Below are positions 1 to 8,929 of a DNA stretch of 64,000 nucleotides, one piece after another. Below the pieces are notes generated by a model, which was given only the letters and a program-made list of their open reading frames with translations, did not search any database and was not told the DNA's origin. The stretch lies in contig CANTUQ010000009.1 in NCBI GenBank assembly GCA_947683425.1, positions 10,183,001 to 10,247,000 of the forward strand, read 5' to 3'. The translations under genes were made by a program, and so were the position numbers. Position 1 is the stretch's first letter. Each line of letters opens with the position of its first letter. This DNA comes from Excoecaria cochinchinensis. Taxonomy: Eukaryota; Streptophyta; Magnoliopsida; Malpighiales; Euphorbiaceae.

Positions 1-491
1 TTTGGTTTTCTTGTGACATACGTATGTTTGCATCGATGACTCATGTGAGCGGTCATCCAGTATCACCTTTAAATCCCCACTAAGCTTTATGCTTAGCACA
101 AATTTTCTCTTATTCCATGTAGGTTTTGACGTTAGCTCCGCTCATAAGAATATCCCACAAGGTCATAAGGCATCACAAGCATAGGATCTGAAGGAAGTTT
201 TTTATTTATTTATTTATTTATTTTTGATGTAGGTTTCTTTTTAATGTACATTTTATAATTACATGAATTTCCTTTTATATAAGATGTTTTGTAATATATG
301 AACTATAATTTTATAACTATGGGATTTGAACTTCTCTTTTGGTAATGCATGGTTTAACTTATTTTGTTATAAGATATAAATATGGATAGATTTATTGGTA
401 TGTTTCTGATTATATGTTTGCTAGTGTGACACCCCTTTAATAGGATCTCTGTATTATTGGTTGATCTTTGTCAGGTAGTTAAGGCTGTTAT
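1..491 (+). mobile_element. 3' part of a chromovirus-type LTR (fragment I)
   Basis: Non-coding. The block at about 40-130 (sequence like ACTCATGTGAGCGGTCATCC, then CCCCACTAAG...CTTAGCAC and ...GTAGGT) has the same order of motifs as the distal part of the element A LTR at 30350-30445. This suggests the 3' part of a related LTR cut off by the window edge. A TTTA microsatellite lies near 200-225. The right border is inferred: sequence from about 492 (TTTTCATCTCTAACGGCC) matches the Tat-like remnant near 44484. No ORF or target duplication could be confirmed. Confidence 0.45.
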
Positions 492-635
492 AGTTTTCAT
501 CTCTAACGGCCCCTTTTCTTTTTGCTAAAGAAGCTGAAATTCTTATCAAAGCCAAAGCCACCTTTTGCATTATGCCCAACAATTTGGAGAATGGCAGAGT
601 ATTGTAGGATACCCACTATCTTTTTAGGGCGTCAT
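492..635 (-). mobile_element. Tat/Ogre-like remnant (Tat1), left piece
   Basis: Short stretch between fragment I and element A. Its start resembles 44484-44510 of Tat2, and it continues at 30846 once element A is removed (target duplication GTCAT at 631-635 and 30846-30850). No protein could be recognised. It looks like old host sequence for later insertions. Confidence 0.4.
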
Positions 636-1140
636 TGTCACACCCCGTTTGCTCCCTAGTAGAATGAGCCATTCATGTGAGTATGTACTTGTATGTGTTC
701 GGCATATCATAAGGGCATTTTGGGAATATTGCATATTTTATTGGGTTTTGTTAGCATGTGGATGCATGTATGGCATTAGAGTGTGAATTAGTTGGGAAAT
801 GTTTGTATGTGCATGAGCATATCATTGTAGGGTGTGAGTAATGGTGTGGTGGTTGTGTACTCTACTCACACATTAGTAGGGTGTTTTAAGTTGGGAGTGC
901 ATAGTGTGTGTGTTCATACCATGGTAGAGTGTGAGTGATTAATCTCCACCAATAGGGAGTTGACACTTGTCTAGGGTTAGGAAAAGAAAAAGAAAAAGAA
1001 AGAGCAAAAGGGAAGGAGGCAGAACTGCTCTCCATTCCCGTTACCCCTCTTTCCCACACTCCTTCTTCCTTTTCTCTTCCTAAGAAACCCTAGCTTAGAT
1101 TCAAGTGACTGTTGGTGGATATTAATTGTCTCCTTGCATT

Positions 1141-1153
1141 CCTTTGGTAAGTT
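1141..1153 (+). other. Candidate leader 5' splice donor, element A 5' LTR
   Basis: CTTTG|GTAAGTT with the intron starting at 1147, 511 bp from the LTR start. The same donor occurs at 28808 in the 3' LTR. Equivalent donors sit 370-570 bp into the other chromovirus LTRs here. The natural acceptor would be TGTTTTAG directly before the gag ATG at 17050. Confidence 0.55.
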
Positions 1154-1747
1154 ATTGCATTTTTCATCTTGTTTTCCTTTTTGTTCATCTTCTTCTTCTT
1201 GATTTCTGGGTTGAGATTTAATCTAGGGTTTGTTCTTTGTTTGTTCTTGGTGGGTTTGTGTTTAGTTGAGCCTCTTCGTGATCCCAAGGGGAAAGAGAAG
1301 GCTGGGAGTAGTGGAACCATGTGTGATTGAAGCTAGGGTTACAGGTTTTGGAAAATTGTATTTACTTGATTTTTGTTGTGTTGATTAGCTATCGTGTATT
1401 TATTTTATTTGATTCTTTTGATGAGGATTCGATGTATTGATATTGCATGTTGGGATTTGAATGAATGGGTTTTGTTTGTGGTTAATGCATGAAGATTGAG
1501 AACTTGAAAATGGAATTGAGGAGAATTTGAGCTTACTGTCACGTTTTTTGGGTTTTGATATTTTGGAGTTTTAATTTGGCTATTTCCTGTTTTGGATGGG
1601 TAATTGTTACGGAAGTGTTTTCTATTAATAATGTTGGTTTTGCGTGCTTGAGGAAGCTAATTCAGGAAAGAATGATTTGGATTTGAGTTGGGTTGTGTTC
1701 TGGGAATTCTTCGAAAATCGATCGGGGAGGAAGAGGGCTGTGAGCCG

Positions 1748-1882
1748 CTCACGAGACGTGAGTAATGCTCACGATGTGTGAGCGAAGCTCACGAGTTGTG
1801 AGCAACACTCACGTTACGTGAGCAACGCTCACGACACGTGAGCTTCGCTCAGGCATCGTGAGCAACCTTCACGACTCGTGAA
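1748..1882 (+). repeat. Array of seven 15-bp palindromes, 20-bp period (element A 5' LTR)
   Basis: Seven units start at 1748, 1768, 1788, 1808, 1828, 1848 and 1868, exactly 20 bp apart. Each is CTCACG-N3-CGTGAG or a close variant; the last is TTCACGACTCGTGAA. The arms are complementary around a 3-nt centre and units are joined by 5-nt linkers such as CAACG. The 3' LTR has only five units. A separate CpG-rich palindrome (CGCGACCGCGACAG) follows at about 1933-1947. Confidence 0.9.
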
Positions 1883-3843
1883 GGTTGGTCAGGACTCCTT
1901 TGGGCCTTTCTGTCACGAGCGTGATCGAAGTCGCGACCGCGACAGTGATTCTGTCATGCCCTGTTTTGTCCACCTGACCAGTTTTTATAAAAATGATTTT
2001 CAAATGACTTGGGTGGCTTTTTCCTCTACTGGGTGCTAAATTACCTTGTTTATATGAATGATTATCATAATTTAATCGTGATTAATAATATGTTATTTGT
2101 GGCACATGTTATATGAATGATGCGTTATCCATGAGAAATTATGCGTTTTATTTTGAAATATGTATTGGGTTATACATGTCTTATTATGATTTCTTAATAT
2201 GAATGTGGATATAATTATGTGTTATACTTGGAAACATGATTGAATGATGCATGACCTGCTAGAGTCAAGTAAGTGGATAGTTAGGCATGCTAATAGAGTC
2301 TTTTAGCTGCAGCCTCAGTTCAGTTTGGACCCCGATCAGGTCCCCGTTTGGTTCCTCGTGAACCCCTCAGTATCGGATCTTGTTTAAGGTCCCCTCACTA
2401 AAATGTTTTGAAAATAATAAAGTAAGATGGTTTTTGATTCGTACCTGTAAGGTACTGTCAGTTATCGATTCATACCCGTAAGCTACTGTCTGTATACTCG
2501 TTATCCACTATTATGAGCCAGCAGGTGTTATGTGTTCTGTCTACTATGTATTACTCCGATATGATTATGCGAATGTGATATTCAAATGAGTCTAATAATG
2601 AGATGTATATTCAGTTAATATGATTATGAACATGAGTATGTGATGCGGAATATATGGTGACGTGACCTCAACAAGTGTACTGAATCGACAAGTAATATAA
2701 TGGAGTATTTTTAAGACTCTGAGTTATCGTACCCAAGAGACTATGTGCACAAGTTATGACACTTAAATGTATGCTAAAGAATTCCCAGTTGTTGAATTTA
2801 TTTAATTAACTACTGATTAAAAACAAAGAATTTAAATAACCAAAATGAACAAACGGAAGTAATCAAAATTAAATTGACAGCAACAATTGCAAGAAACCAA
2901 ATGACGGAAAAATTAACAATATAAGAATTCAAAAATAGACAAACGTTGCTCAGGTTCACTCATGCACCCCATACCCAGATATGAATCAAAACACATAAAG
3001 AAAACATATATGAACGAAATCGGGATAACCCTCTTAACCCAAGCGTCCCATTCCGGAGCAAGCTACTCTAATTACATGACGTCCCATTCCGGAGCAAGTC
3101 ATACAACTAGCCTAATCACGGGTCTAAAATCCTAGGTTCGGTTTGCTTTCCCATTACGGAGCCAAACAACCCAAAACCTACTTATTTCACTCCTCACTCC
3201 AATCTTAAACCATGAAAACATGCACATATGGATTCCCTTCCGAAGCAGTCCGAATGTTACAGCAAACATGACAAAAAATCTAAAGATAAATTATCATGAC
3301 ATTTAATCATACAATTCAATAACCAATTAAGATACTTGAATTAATTCATTCATCAAAATAGGAAATTAACTTGAAAATATACATCTCATGATTTGACAAT
3401 AATAACCAGTGAAATAAACCTTCATTCATATATCGAATATCAAAATATGTTCAGAATTCACATAAGGATAGGGGTTTAGAGATCCCCCAAACAACTAAAA
3501 GACTACTCACAATCCATTACAAAATCAAAAGAATAAAGGAAAGAATAAACCTGGAAATTCATTGAGGTAGAATTCTTGGTTGAATCCCACGTTCTTCAGT
3601 CTTCTTCTTCAGATCTTTAATGGAGAATAAAACCAAAATTCTGGAAAACTGGAAAACTAACTATCTCTAGAAATTAAAACTATCTATCTAATGAAAATTA
3701 CTCTCCATCTTTAATTGAAAACTCAAAACAATAATGAAAACTAAAGTTTAGAACCGAAGAATAACTCAAAAAATCTCAGCTGCCAAAACTAATAGCAAAA
3801 ACTAACTAAAAAAATCGGAACCCTAGCCAAACAGAAAAGTGCG

Positions 3844-3851
3844 TTTTTATA
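3844..3851 (-). promoter_or_regulatory. TATA box, element B left LTR
   Basis: Minus strand reads CTATAAAAACGC. The nearest long palindrome starts 12 bp away (3864). The same box is at 15741-15748 in the right LTR, the one that would drive the element. Confidence 0.6.
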
Positions 3852-3863
3852 GTTCCAGATGGG

Positions 3864-4184
3864 TCATGGTGACAATGAAATTCATTGTCACCGTGAGGTG
3901 TCGAGATCTTCAATTTCCTTTCATGCACAGGAGAGGGGTCACGGTGACAATGAATTTAATTGTCACCGTGAGGTCTTCAAAGTTTCGCTTCTGTCCAGGA
4001 AAAATTTATGTCACGGTGACAATGAACTTTGTTGTCACCGTGAGGTCTTCATCCCTTGCATTCAGCCCAATAGAGAATTATGTCATGGTCACAACCAATT
4101 TCATCATGACCGTGACCCATTGATTTCAGCTACTGTTTGCAATTCTTCTTATGTCACGGTCACAACCAATTTATTGTGACCGTG
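3864..4184 (-). repeat. Five ~33-35-bp palindromes in element B left LTR
   Basis: Units begin at about 3864, 3939, 4011, 4083 and 4153. Each has arms GTCACGGTGACAAT or GTCACGGTCACAAT around an A/T-rich centre. The first three units have G at the variable arm position with C opposite; the last two have C with G opposite, so pairing is kept. The spacers are unrelated sequence. Confidence 0.9.
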
Positions 4185-4376
4185 ACCCCTTGAGCAAAAG
4201 TCTACAAAGGCACAAAACTTTAATCAAAAAGTTATCTAAAATGCATCAAAATTCCAATTTGGCTAAGATTAACAAAATTAACATAAAAGAAACATAACAT
4301 GACATTAAACACAACTAAATACCCAAAAATCATATAAAAAATATTATCAAAACTAAATACTATATTGAAGTTATCA

Positions 4377-4391
4377 AAATACCCCACACTT
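4377..4391 (-). other. Polypurine tract of element B
   Basis: Minus strand AAGTGTGGGGTATTT directly abuts the 3' LTR start TGATAAC, as expected for the second-strand primer. Two similar purine motifs occur inside the element near 5038 and 5957. Confidence 0.75.
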
Positions 4392-6069
4392 AGACTTTGC
4401 TCGTCCTCGAGTAAATGAATTATCCACATTCCTTAAATTTCAAACTCTAACTCGGAATACGAAAACTTAGCAACAATCATAGCACCAAGCAGAAGGGTCT
4501 TAGTTACAAATCCTCAAATCAATTTATATCAAGTAATTTCACATGTGTGTGTGCTAGGCTCAAAACCAATTTTCTCTTTAAAAAAAAAACAACCAATGCA
4601 TTCTAATAATTGAGCAAAGAAATTAAATATGCAAATGAATTCGCATATAGGTTTTGCGCTTAAAACTCAGGATAATCATACGCCTCTCCTTTAGCACCGG
4701 AACGACAAGGGTCATCTCCACTTAAACAACTCAAATCAAGAACAGAATCAAAAGGACTTATTCCAGGGTTGTAATGTTAGGTTAAGGTATTGGCTAACAA
4801 GAAAAGTTAAAGAATTCAAACAAAGAATTAGCCACTCTACCTCAAGTTTCAACTACCCAAAACTGAACAAGATTTTCCAGATCCTACCTTCAATTCACCC
4901 ATAATTTCCAATGTTGTCTAAACTTCTCCATACATAATATGCATTAAACTCAACAACAACAAGGTGATGAACTTCCCTTTTAATTAACATTTAAACCCAA
5001 TTCCGTAAATATGAGTATGTCTTTTTCTACTCAAAGGTACCCCACACTTGAATTTTTCTATATTCAAAACATCAAAATTGACTAAAAGAAACAACAAAAC
5101 TCATTAAACTTTCATTTTTTTTCTCTTTTTTTTTTCTTTTTATGGTTTTTTTCTTTTTTTTTTTCTCTTTTTTTTCTGGGGTACCCAAAGTCTAGAATTT
5201 CTTATACCCAATTTTTTTTCTAATGAGGGAAAGTTTAACACCATACTAAATAACACCCACAAAATTTAATAATTCTTCTCACACTTTTACTATTTCAACA
5301 ATAGATACCCTTATTCAACTTTCAATGATATTCCAACCCAATCCTAGAGTGGCCAATTCTTAGAAACGGGTAGGCAAAAGCATTTAGGCTAAATGGTAAA
5401 ATAACAGTGTAACAAGAAAATTTCATAGTACGCTTTTAGCATACTAAATCAGCTCAACGGGGCTAGCAATGGAAATAACGTAAACAGGTAGGTCTAAAGC
5501 TATTTAAAAGTGGTTATCAAAAAAAAAACAAATTGCCTTAATCATGTCCTAAACTTGTTTAAGTTGTTATCATGTTTCGAAGGGTGATGAGGAAGGTTCT
5601 AACTATCCTAACATTCCTTCACTCAAAAACTCTTATGCACTGGATTTTTCAAATTTTTACAAACAAGCCCATAGTGCATAAAAGATTGGAAATTACAAGA
5701 TATATGACTGATTGAGATTCAAATTGCTTCTAAAACTTCCAACTACTCATTTGCCAAGATCAGTTTTTAAGATAGACTATTCTCCAACTAAAGTTCAAAA
5801 CATTCACAACATGAATAACTGAGGTTAAGCTAAGCTGAGATAAAGATATTTAGGCAACAACAATAAAGTACAAAGAAACTAAAACAGAAATAACCATGCA
5901 TCATACATCAATAGAATGGCTGTTAATTACATATATAATATGAAATTAATGTCTCCTACCCCCCACATAAAAACTTGCTGTCCCTAGCAAGTAATAATAT
6001 TACATATCAAAAAGAAAAATAAAAATAAAATAAACAAAAGTCAAAACAAAAGATAAGAGGTCTCCCTGA
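4392..6069 (-). other. Element B 3' untranslated region
   Basis: No convincing coding sequence. It contains a T-rich tract at about 5105-5215 (A-rich on the element's strand) and two internal polypurine-tract-like motifs (about 5038-5053 and 5957-5968). A long AT-rich untranslated region between the last ORF and the 3' LTR is usual in Athila-type elements. Confidence 0.6.
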
Positions 6070-7302
6070 TCATGGATCTGATGGTGGTGGTGGCGGTGGG
6101 AAATGGGTATCAAACCGCGCAGACCAGGCGGAGAATCCCTGGATCAGCTGGTCCATATGAGACTGCATGTCTGCTTGAGACGCTGAGATGGTGCCCACAG
6201 ATGTGGCAAGGGTGTCCACTGATGCAGCGATGATGTCCATGCATGCCATCAGAGCGTCATACTGCTGCGATGATAATTGCGCAGGCTCTGGTGCAGGAGG
6301 GACCGGTGCGTCAGGTTCGTCCTCCTGCTCATGAGGTAAACTGCCCAAACCCCGCTCAACTCCGTGTAAATACTCCTCACGGGTTGATAATCGATAACCA
6401 TCCACTGTTGTTGGATCTTTGACTATAACTTTCATATTCCTCAGCATCTTATCATCAATTACAGGAATAGAAGATAAAACCTTGTACTTGCCCAATGGAT
6501 GGTTAACCCGCTTGGCTATCTTTGTGACGAATCCGCCCAGTGCGATTTTTTTCACTTTCTTTGGATGCCATTGCATCTCCTCCAATTTATGGCAAAAATG
6601 AGTAGTGCCATTAATTCTAACATCCCGAACCATGCAAGCAAGGAACAAAGCTTCGGGTAAGTTTACCTGTCCCGCCGAATCTATATGGCTGAGGAGAGAA
6701 AATGAGAAGAATCTATGGATGATGCACAGAACATGGTCGTACAAATGGTGGGCTTTCGTCTTGCCCGAGACATACATGGTAGCTATAGTCGTGTCTCTAA
6801 TAGTGGCCCAAGCATCATCCTTATCATACTCCTCAAAACAGTCAGGTACAAGGTGTGGAAAACCAAGGTATTCGAAAAATTGATGAAAAGTAAGATTGTA
6901 AGAAGTTCCATCCAACCAAAAAAACACCGTACCTGGGTCTCGGGCGAGGTCGCGTCCCGGTCGACAGGTGACGGTCGATGCAAAATCCCTTGTCAATTGC
7001 GGATATACCTTCTCCTGTGTTGAGAACACCCTCTCCCAACCGATGTTGGCTATTAGATGTCGAATTTGATCTCTAGTACCGAGCTTCTGCAATAGATCAA
7101 AATCCAAATATATCATCGGGACATAGGAGCACTTAGAGAACAAAGCATAAAAATCTTTCTTTGGTACCGGTACCCACTTAGGGACCTTTGAAATATCTAC
7201 TGATTGTTGGCTCGGGGGTGGGCTGATGGAGCTGGAAGCAAGAGCAGAGCTTTTGCGCTTAAGAGCCACTGCACAACATGGAAAAATCAAATTCAATAGC
7301 AT
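6070..7302 (-). CDS. Athila env-position protein (ATHILA ORF-1-like)
   Basis: A single open frame of 410 codons downstream of pol, the place of the env-like ORF in Athila elements. The N-terminal part after codon 12 is basic and Ser/Pro-rich (ALKRKSSALASSS, then PPPSQQ). The middle (about residues 40-290) resembles the ATHILA ORF-1 family from memory: FASTVTC, then VFFWLDGTSYNLTFHQFFEY. The end has PVPPAPEPAQ and a closing proline run (PPPPPPSDP). I see no convincing signal peptide or membrane span, so an envelope role is not shown. The first 11 codons probably belong to an intron: GTGCAG ends at 7269 inside codon 12, and splicing to a donor at 8086 would make codon 12 an ATG, giving about 399 residues. 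It is the only intact ORF in the element. Confidence 0.7.
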   Translation of the reverse strand: MLLNLIFPCCAVALKRKSSALASSSISPPPSQQSVDISKVPKWVPVPKKDFYALFSKCSYVPMIYLDFDLLQKLGTRDQIRHLIANIGWERVFSTQEKVYPQLTRDFASTVTCRPGRDLARDPGTVFFWLDGTSYNLTFHQFFEYLGFPHLVPDCFEEYDKDDAWATIRDTTIATMYVSGKTKAHHLYDHVLCIIHRFFSFSLLSHIDSAGQVNLPEALFLACMVRDVRINGTTHFCHKLEEMQWHPKKVKKIALGGFVTKIAKRVNHPLGKYKVLSSIPVIDDKMLRNMKVIVKDPTTVDGYRLSTREEYLHGVERGLGSLPHEQEDEPDAPVPPAPEPAQLSSQQYDALMACMDIIAASVDTLATSVGTISASQADMQSHMDQLIQGFSAWSARFDTHFPPPPPPSDP

Positions 7303-8086
7303 GCGATGGCATCAACAGCAATGGCTTTTAAAAATAAAGCATAATGTCAAGCTTATGCTAACCTGGTAAACAATCTCTCAATTCCAAATGAATTTCACAA
7401 AAGATGTAATAATGCAAGAAGAAGTCAAATGACAAAATCACAATTTAGCAAGAGTGGTGAGCAGATTCAGTGTTAACTCAGAATCACTAGTAGCAATACA
7501 GCTGCTTACCAAATGAAATAAAAGGTTAAGAGCATTGGAGCTACTGTCAAAAGGCAACATTGATAAATGAGAACAACAACTATTTGGAACATTATTGCGA
7601 AAGAATCTTGGCATTTCAAATTGGCAGGAATTGGAAAAAACAAGGAAATTATTCATTCAGACATTTAGTCAAACACCTGGTATGCAGATAGTTTACTGAT
7701 TAAATTGAAGCTTAAAGATCATACTAACATCCCACAATTACAAAAACCAGGCATTACAATACAGAGTAAACAATTAAAACCAGCAATTTCCATTATGAAC
7801 CAAGAATTTGAAGAAAAATTTCAATGTAAATCACACACACACACACTTGCCCTAACATCCCAACCCAACTCGTTCTTAATAAAGATAAAAATTGAAATGG
7901 GGAAGTAAGAATTAAAGGGATGCACAGCTTGAATTGAAAATTTTCACAGAAGATAAACAAAAGCATCGGCACAGGAATCGTATGAATCACAGCCATGGAG
8001 ATCAATTAGAACAGGTAACGCAGGGAGGAGAAAAGTAAAAATAAATGAATTGAAATAAAATTAAAAAGGAAGATAAAAATACTTAC
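7269..8086 (-). other. Predicted intron upstream of the env-position ORF
   Basis: Minus-strand donor ACAACAA|GTAAGTA (intron starts at 8086) and acceptor TTTTTCCATGTTGTGCAG (intron ends at 7269), 818 bp. Joining the exons puts the last A of exon 1 before TGGCT of exon 2. This makes ATGGCT in the ORF's frame, in the context CAACAATGGCT, close to the plant start consensus. I found no ATG in the putative exon 1 (about 8190-8087). Not tested on RNA. Confidence 0.6.
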
Positions 8087-8218
8087 TTGTTGTAGATAAT
8101 CCGGAATGATGGTCTAAAAGAGAGAAAAGAACGCAAAAGATGCAGAGAAGAACAAATGATGCACGGTGCGAGTGAATGAGGTGTGGGAAAGTGAGAAATA
8201 ACAAAAGGAAAAACTGGG

Positions 8219-8227
8219 ATTTTAAAA
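8219..8227 (-). promoter_or_regulatory. TATA-like box of a putative internal promoter (element B)
   Basis: Minus strand CTTTTAAAATCCC lies 13 bp from the nearest long palindrome (8241). In the LTR the TATA box is 12 bp from its palindrome. Downstream is a pyrimidine-rich leader (about 8210-8090) and then the predicted intron. The box is weaker than the LTR's TATAAAAA. Confidence 0.5.
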
Positions 8228-8240
8228 GTTCTTTTCGTGG

Positions 8241-8711
8241 GTCACGATCACAATGAATTTCATTGTGACCGTGACATATCCAAAACTTGCAATCCAGAAT
8301 TGAACCGCCATGGGGTCACGGTGACAATGAAATTCATTGTCACCGTGACATAACCAAATTTGAAAACAGAATTGAATGTGCATTATGTCACGGTCACAAT
8401 GAATTTCATTGTCACCGTGATATAACCCAGTTTGAAAACAGAATTGAATGTGCATTATGTCACGGTCACAATGAATTTCATTGTCACCGTGACATAACCC
8501 AGTTTGAAAACAGAATGTAACTCACTCTACCTCACGGTGACAATGAAATTCATTGTCACCGTGACATATGCATACCTCAGAACAGAATGTAACTTACCTG
8601 ATGGTCACGGTCACAATGAGTTTCATTGTGACCGTGACATGTGCATCAACCAGAATCCAGAATGCATCCTCCTTTGGTCACGGTCACAATGAGTTTCATT
8701 GTGACCGTGAC
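8241..8711 (-). repeat. Seven 35-bp palindromes upstream of the env-position ORF
   Basis: Units at 8241-8275, 8315-8349, 8397-8431, 8459-8493, 8531-8565, 8604-8638 and 8677-8711. They use the same sequence family as the LTR palindromes (arms GTCACGGTSACAATGA). Units 1, 6 and 7 have C in the left arm with G opposite; 2 and 5 have G with C opposite; 3 and 4 are mismatched there. The spacers include a duplicated piece (GAAAACAGAATTGAATGTGC), so some units arose by local duplication. Confidence 0.92.
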
Positions 8712-8929
8712 CACCTGCACACTTGCACAAATTCATCAATTTCTCTAAATCTCTTGATACAATTGTTTTGAACCTTCTCCAACAAAACATAATTTCTCTT
8801 CTAAACATAAAATTTACAAAATGAAATAAGATTAACTTCCTAAACAAAATACCATTAAATGATAAAAAGAAACAAAGATAAGAAGTAGTTCTGCATTTAA
8901 CAAGTCCGCAACTGGACTTTTAAAAACCG

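Larger units (their letters stand above)
636..2657 (+). repeat. Element A 5' LTR, part 1
   Basis: Matches the 3' LTR at 28297-30300 almost base for base, apart from scattered substitutions and the palindrome array, which has two extra units here. It contains a CCAAT-type motif (ACCAATAGG, about 949), a pyrimidine-rich likely transcription start region (about 1030-1085), a splice donor (1147) and the palindrome array (1748-1882). It is broken at TATGG (2653-2657) by element B. The empty site can be read in the 3' LTR at about 30252-30275. Confidence 0.85.
2658..4376 (-). repeat. Element B left LTR (3' LTR)
   Basis: Begins TGACGTGACC and ends GAAGTTATCA on the plus strand, so on the element's strand it runs TGATAAC...GTCA. 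The first ~95 bp differ from the right LTR at about four positions by eye, all transitions, so the insertion is fairly recent. It contains a TATA-type box (3844-3851) and five palindromes (3864-4184). Confidence 0.92.

Noticed and set aside
1748..1882. CRISPR array with palindromic repeats and short spacers
   Set aside because: Linkers are only 5 nt and similar to each other; it lies inside an LTR present in two copies.
3839..4179. Overlapping plus-strand ORFs of 94 and 106 residues with repeated MVTMKFIVTV / HGDNEIHCHRE phrases (also 15736-16076 and 8222-8771)
   Set aside because: Translations of the palindrome arrays, open in several frames on both strands; no start context or conserved third-position pattern.
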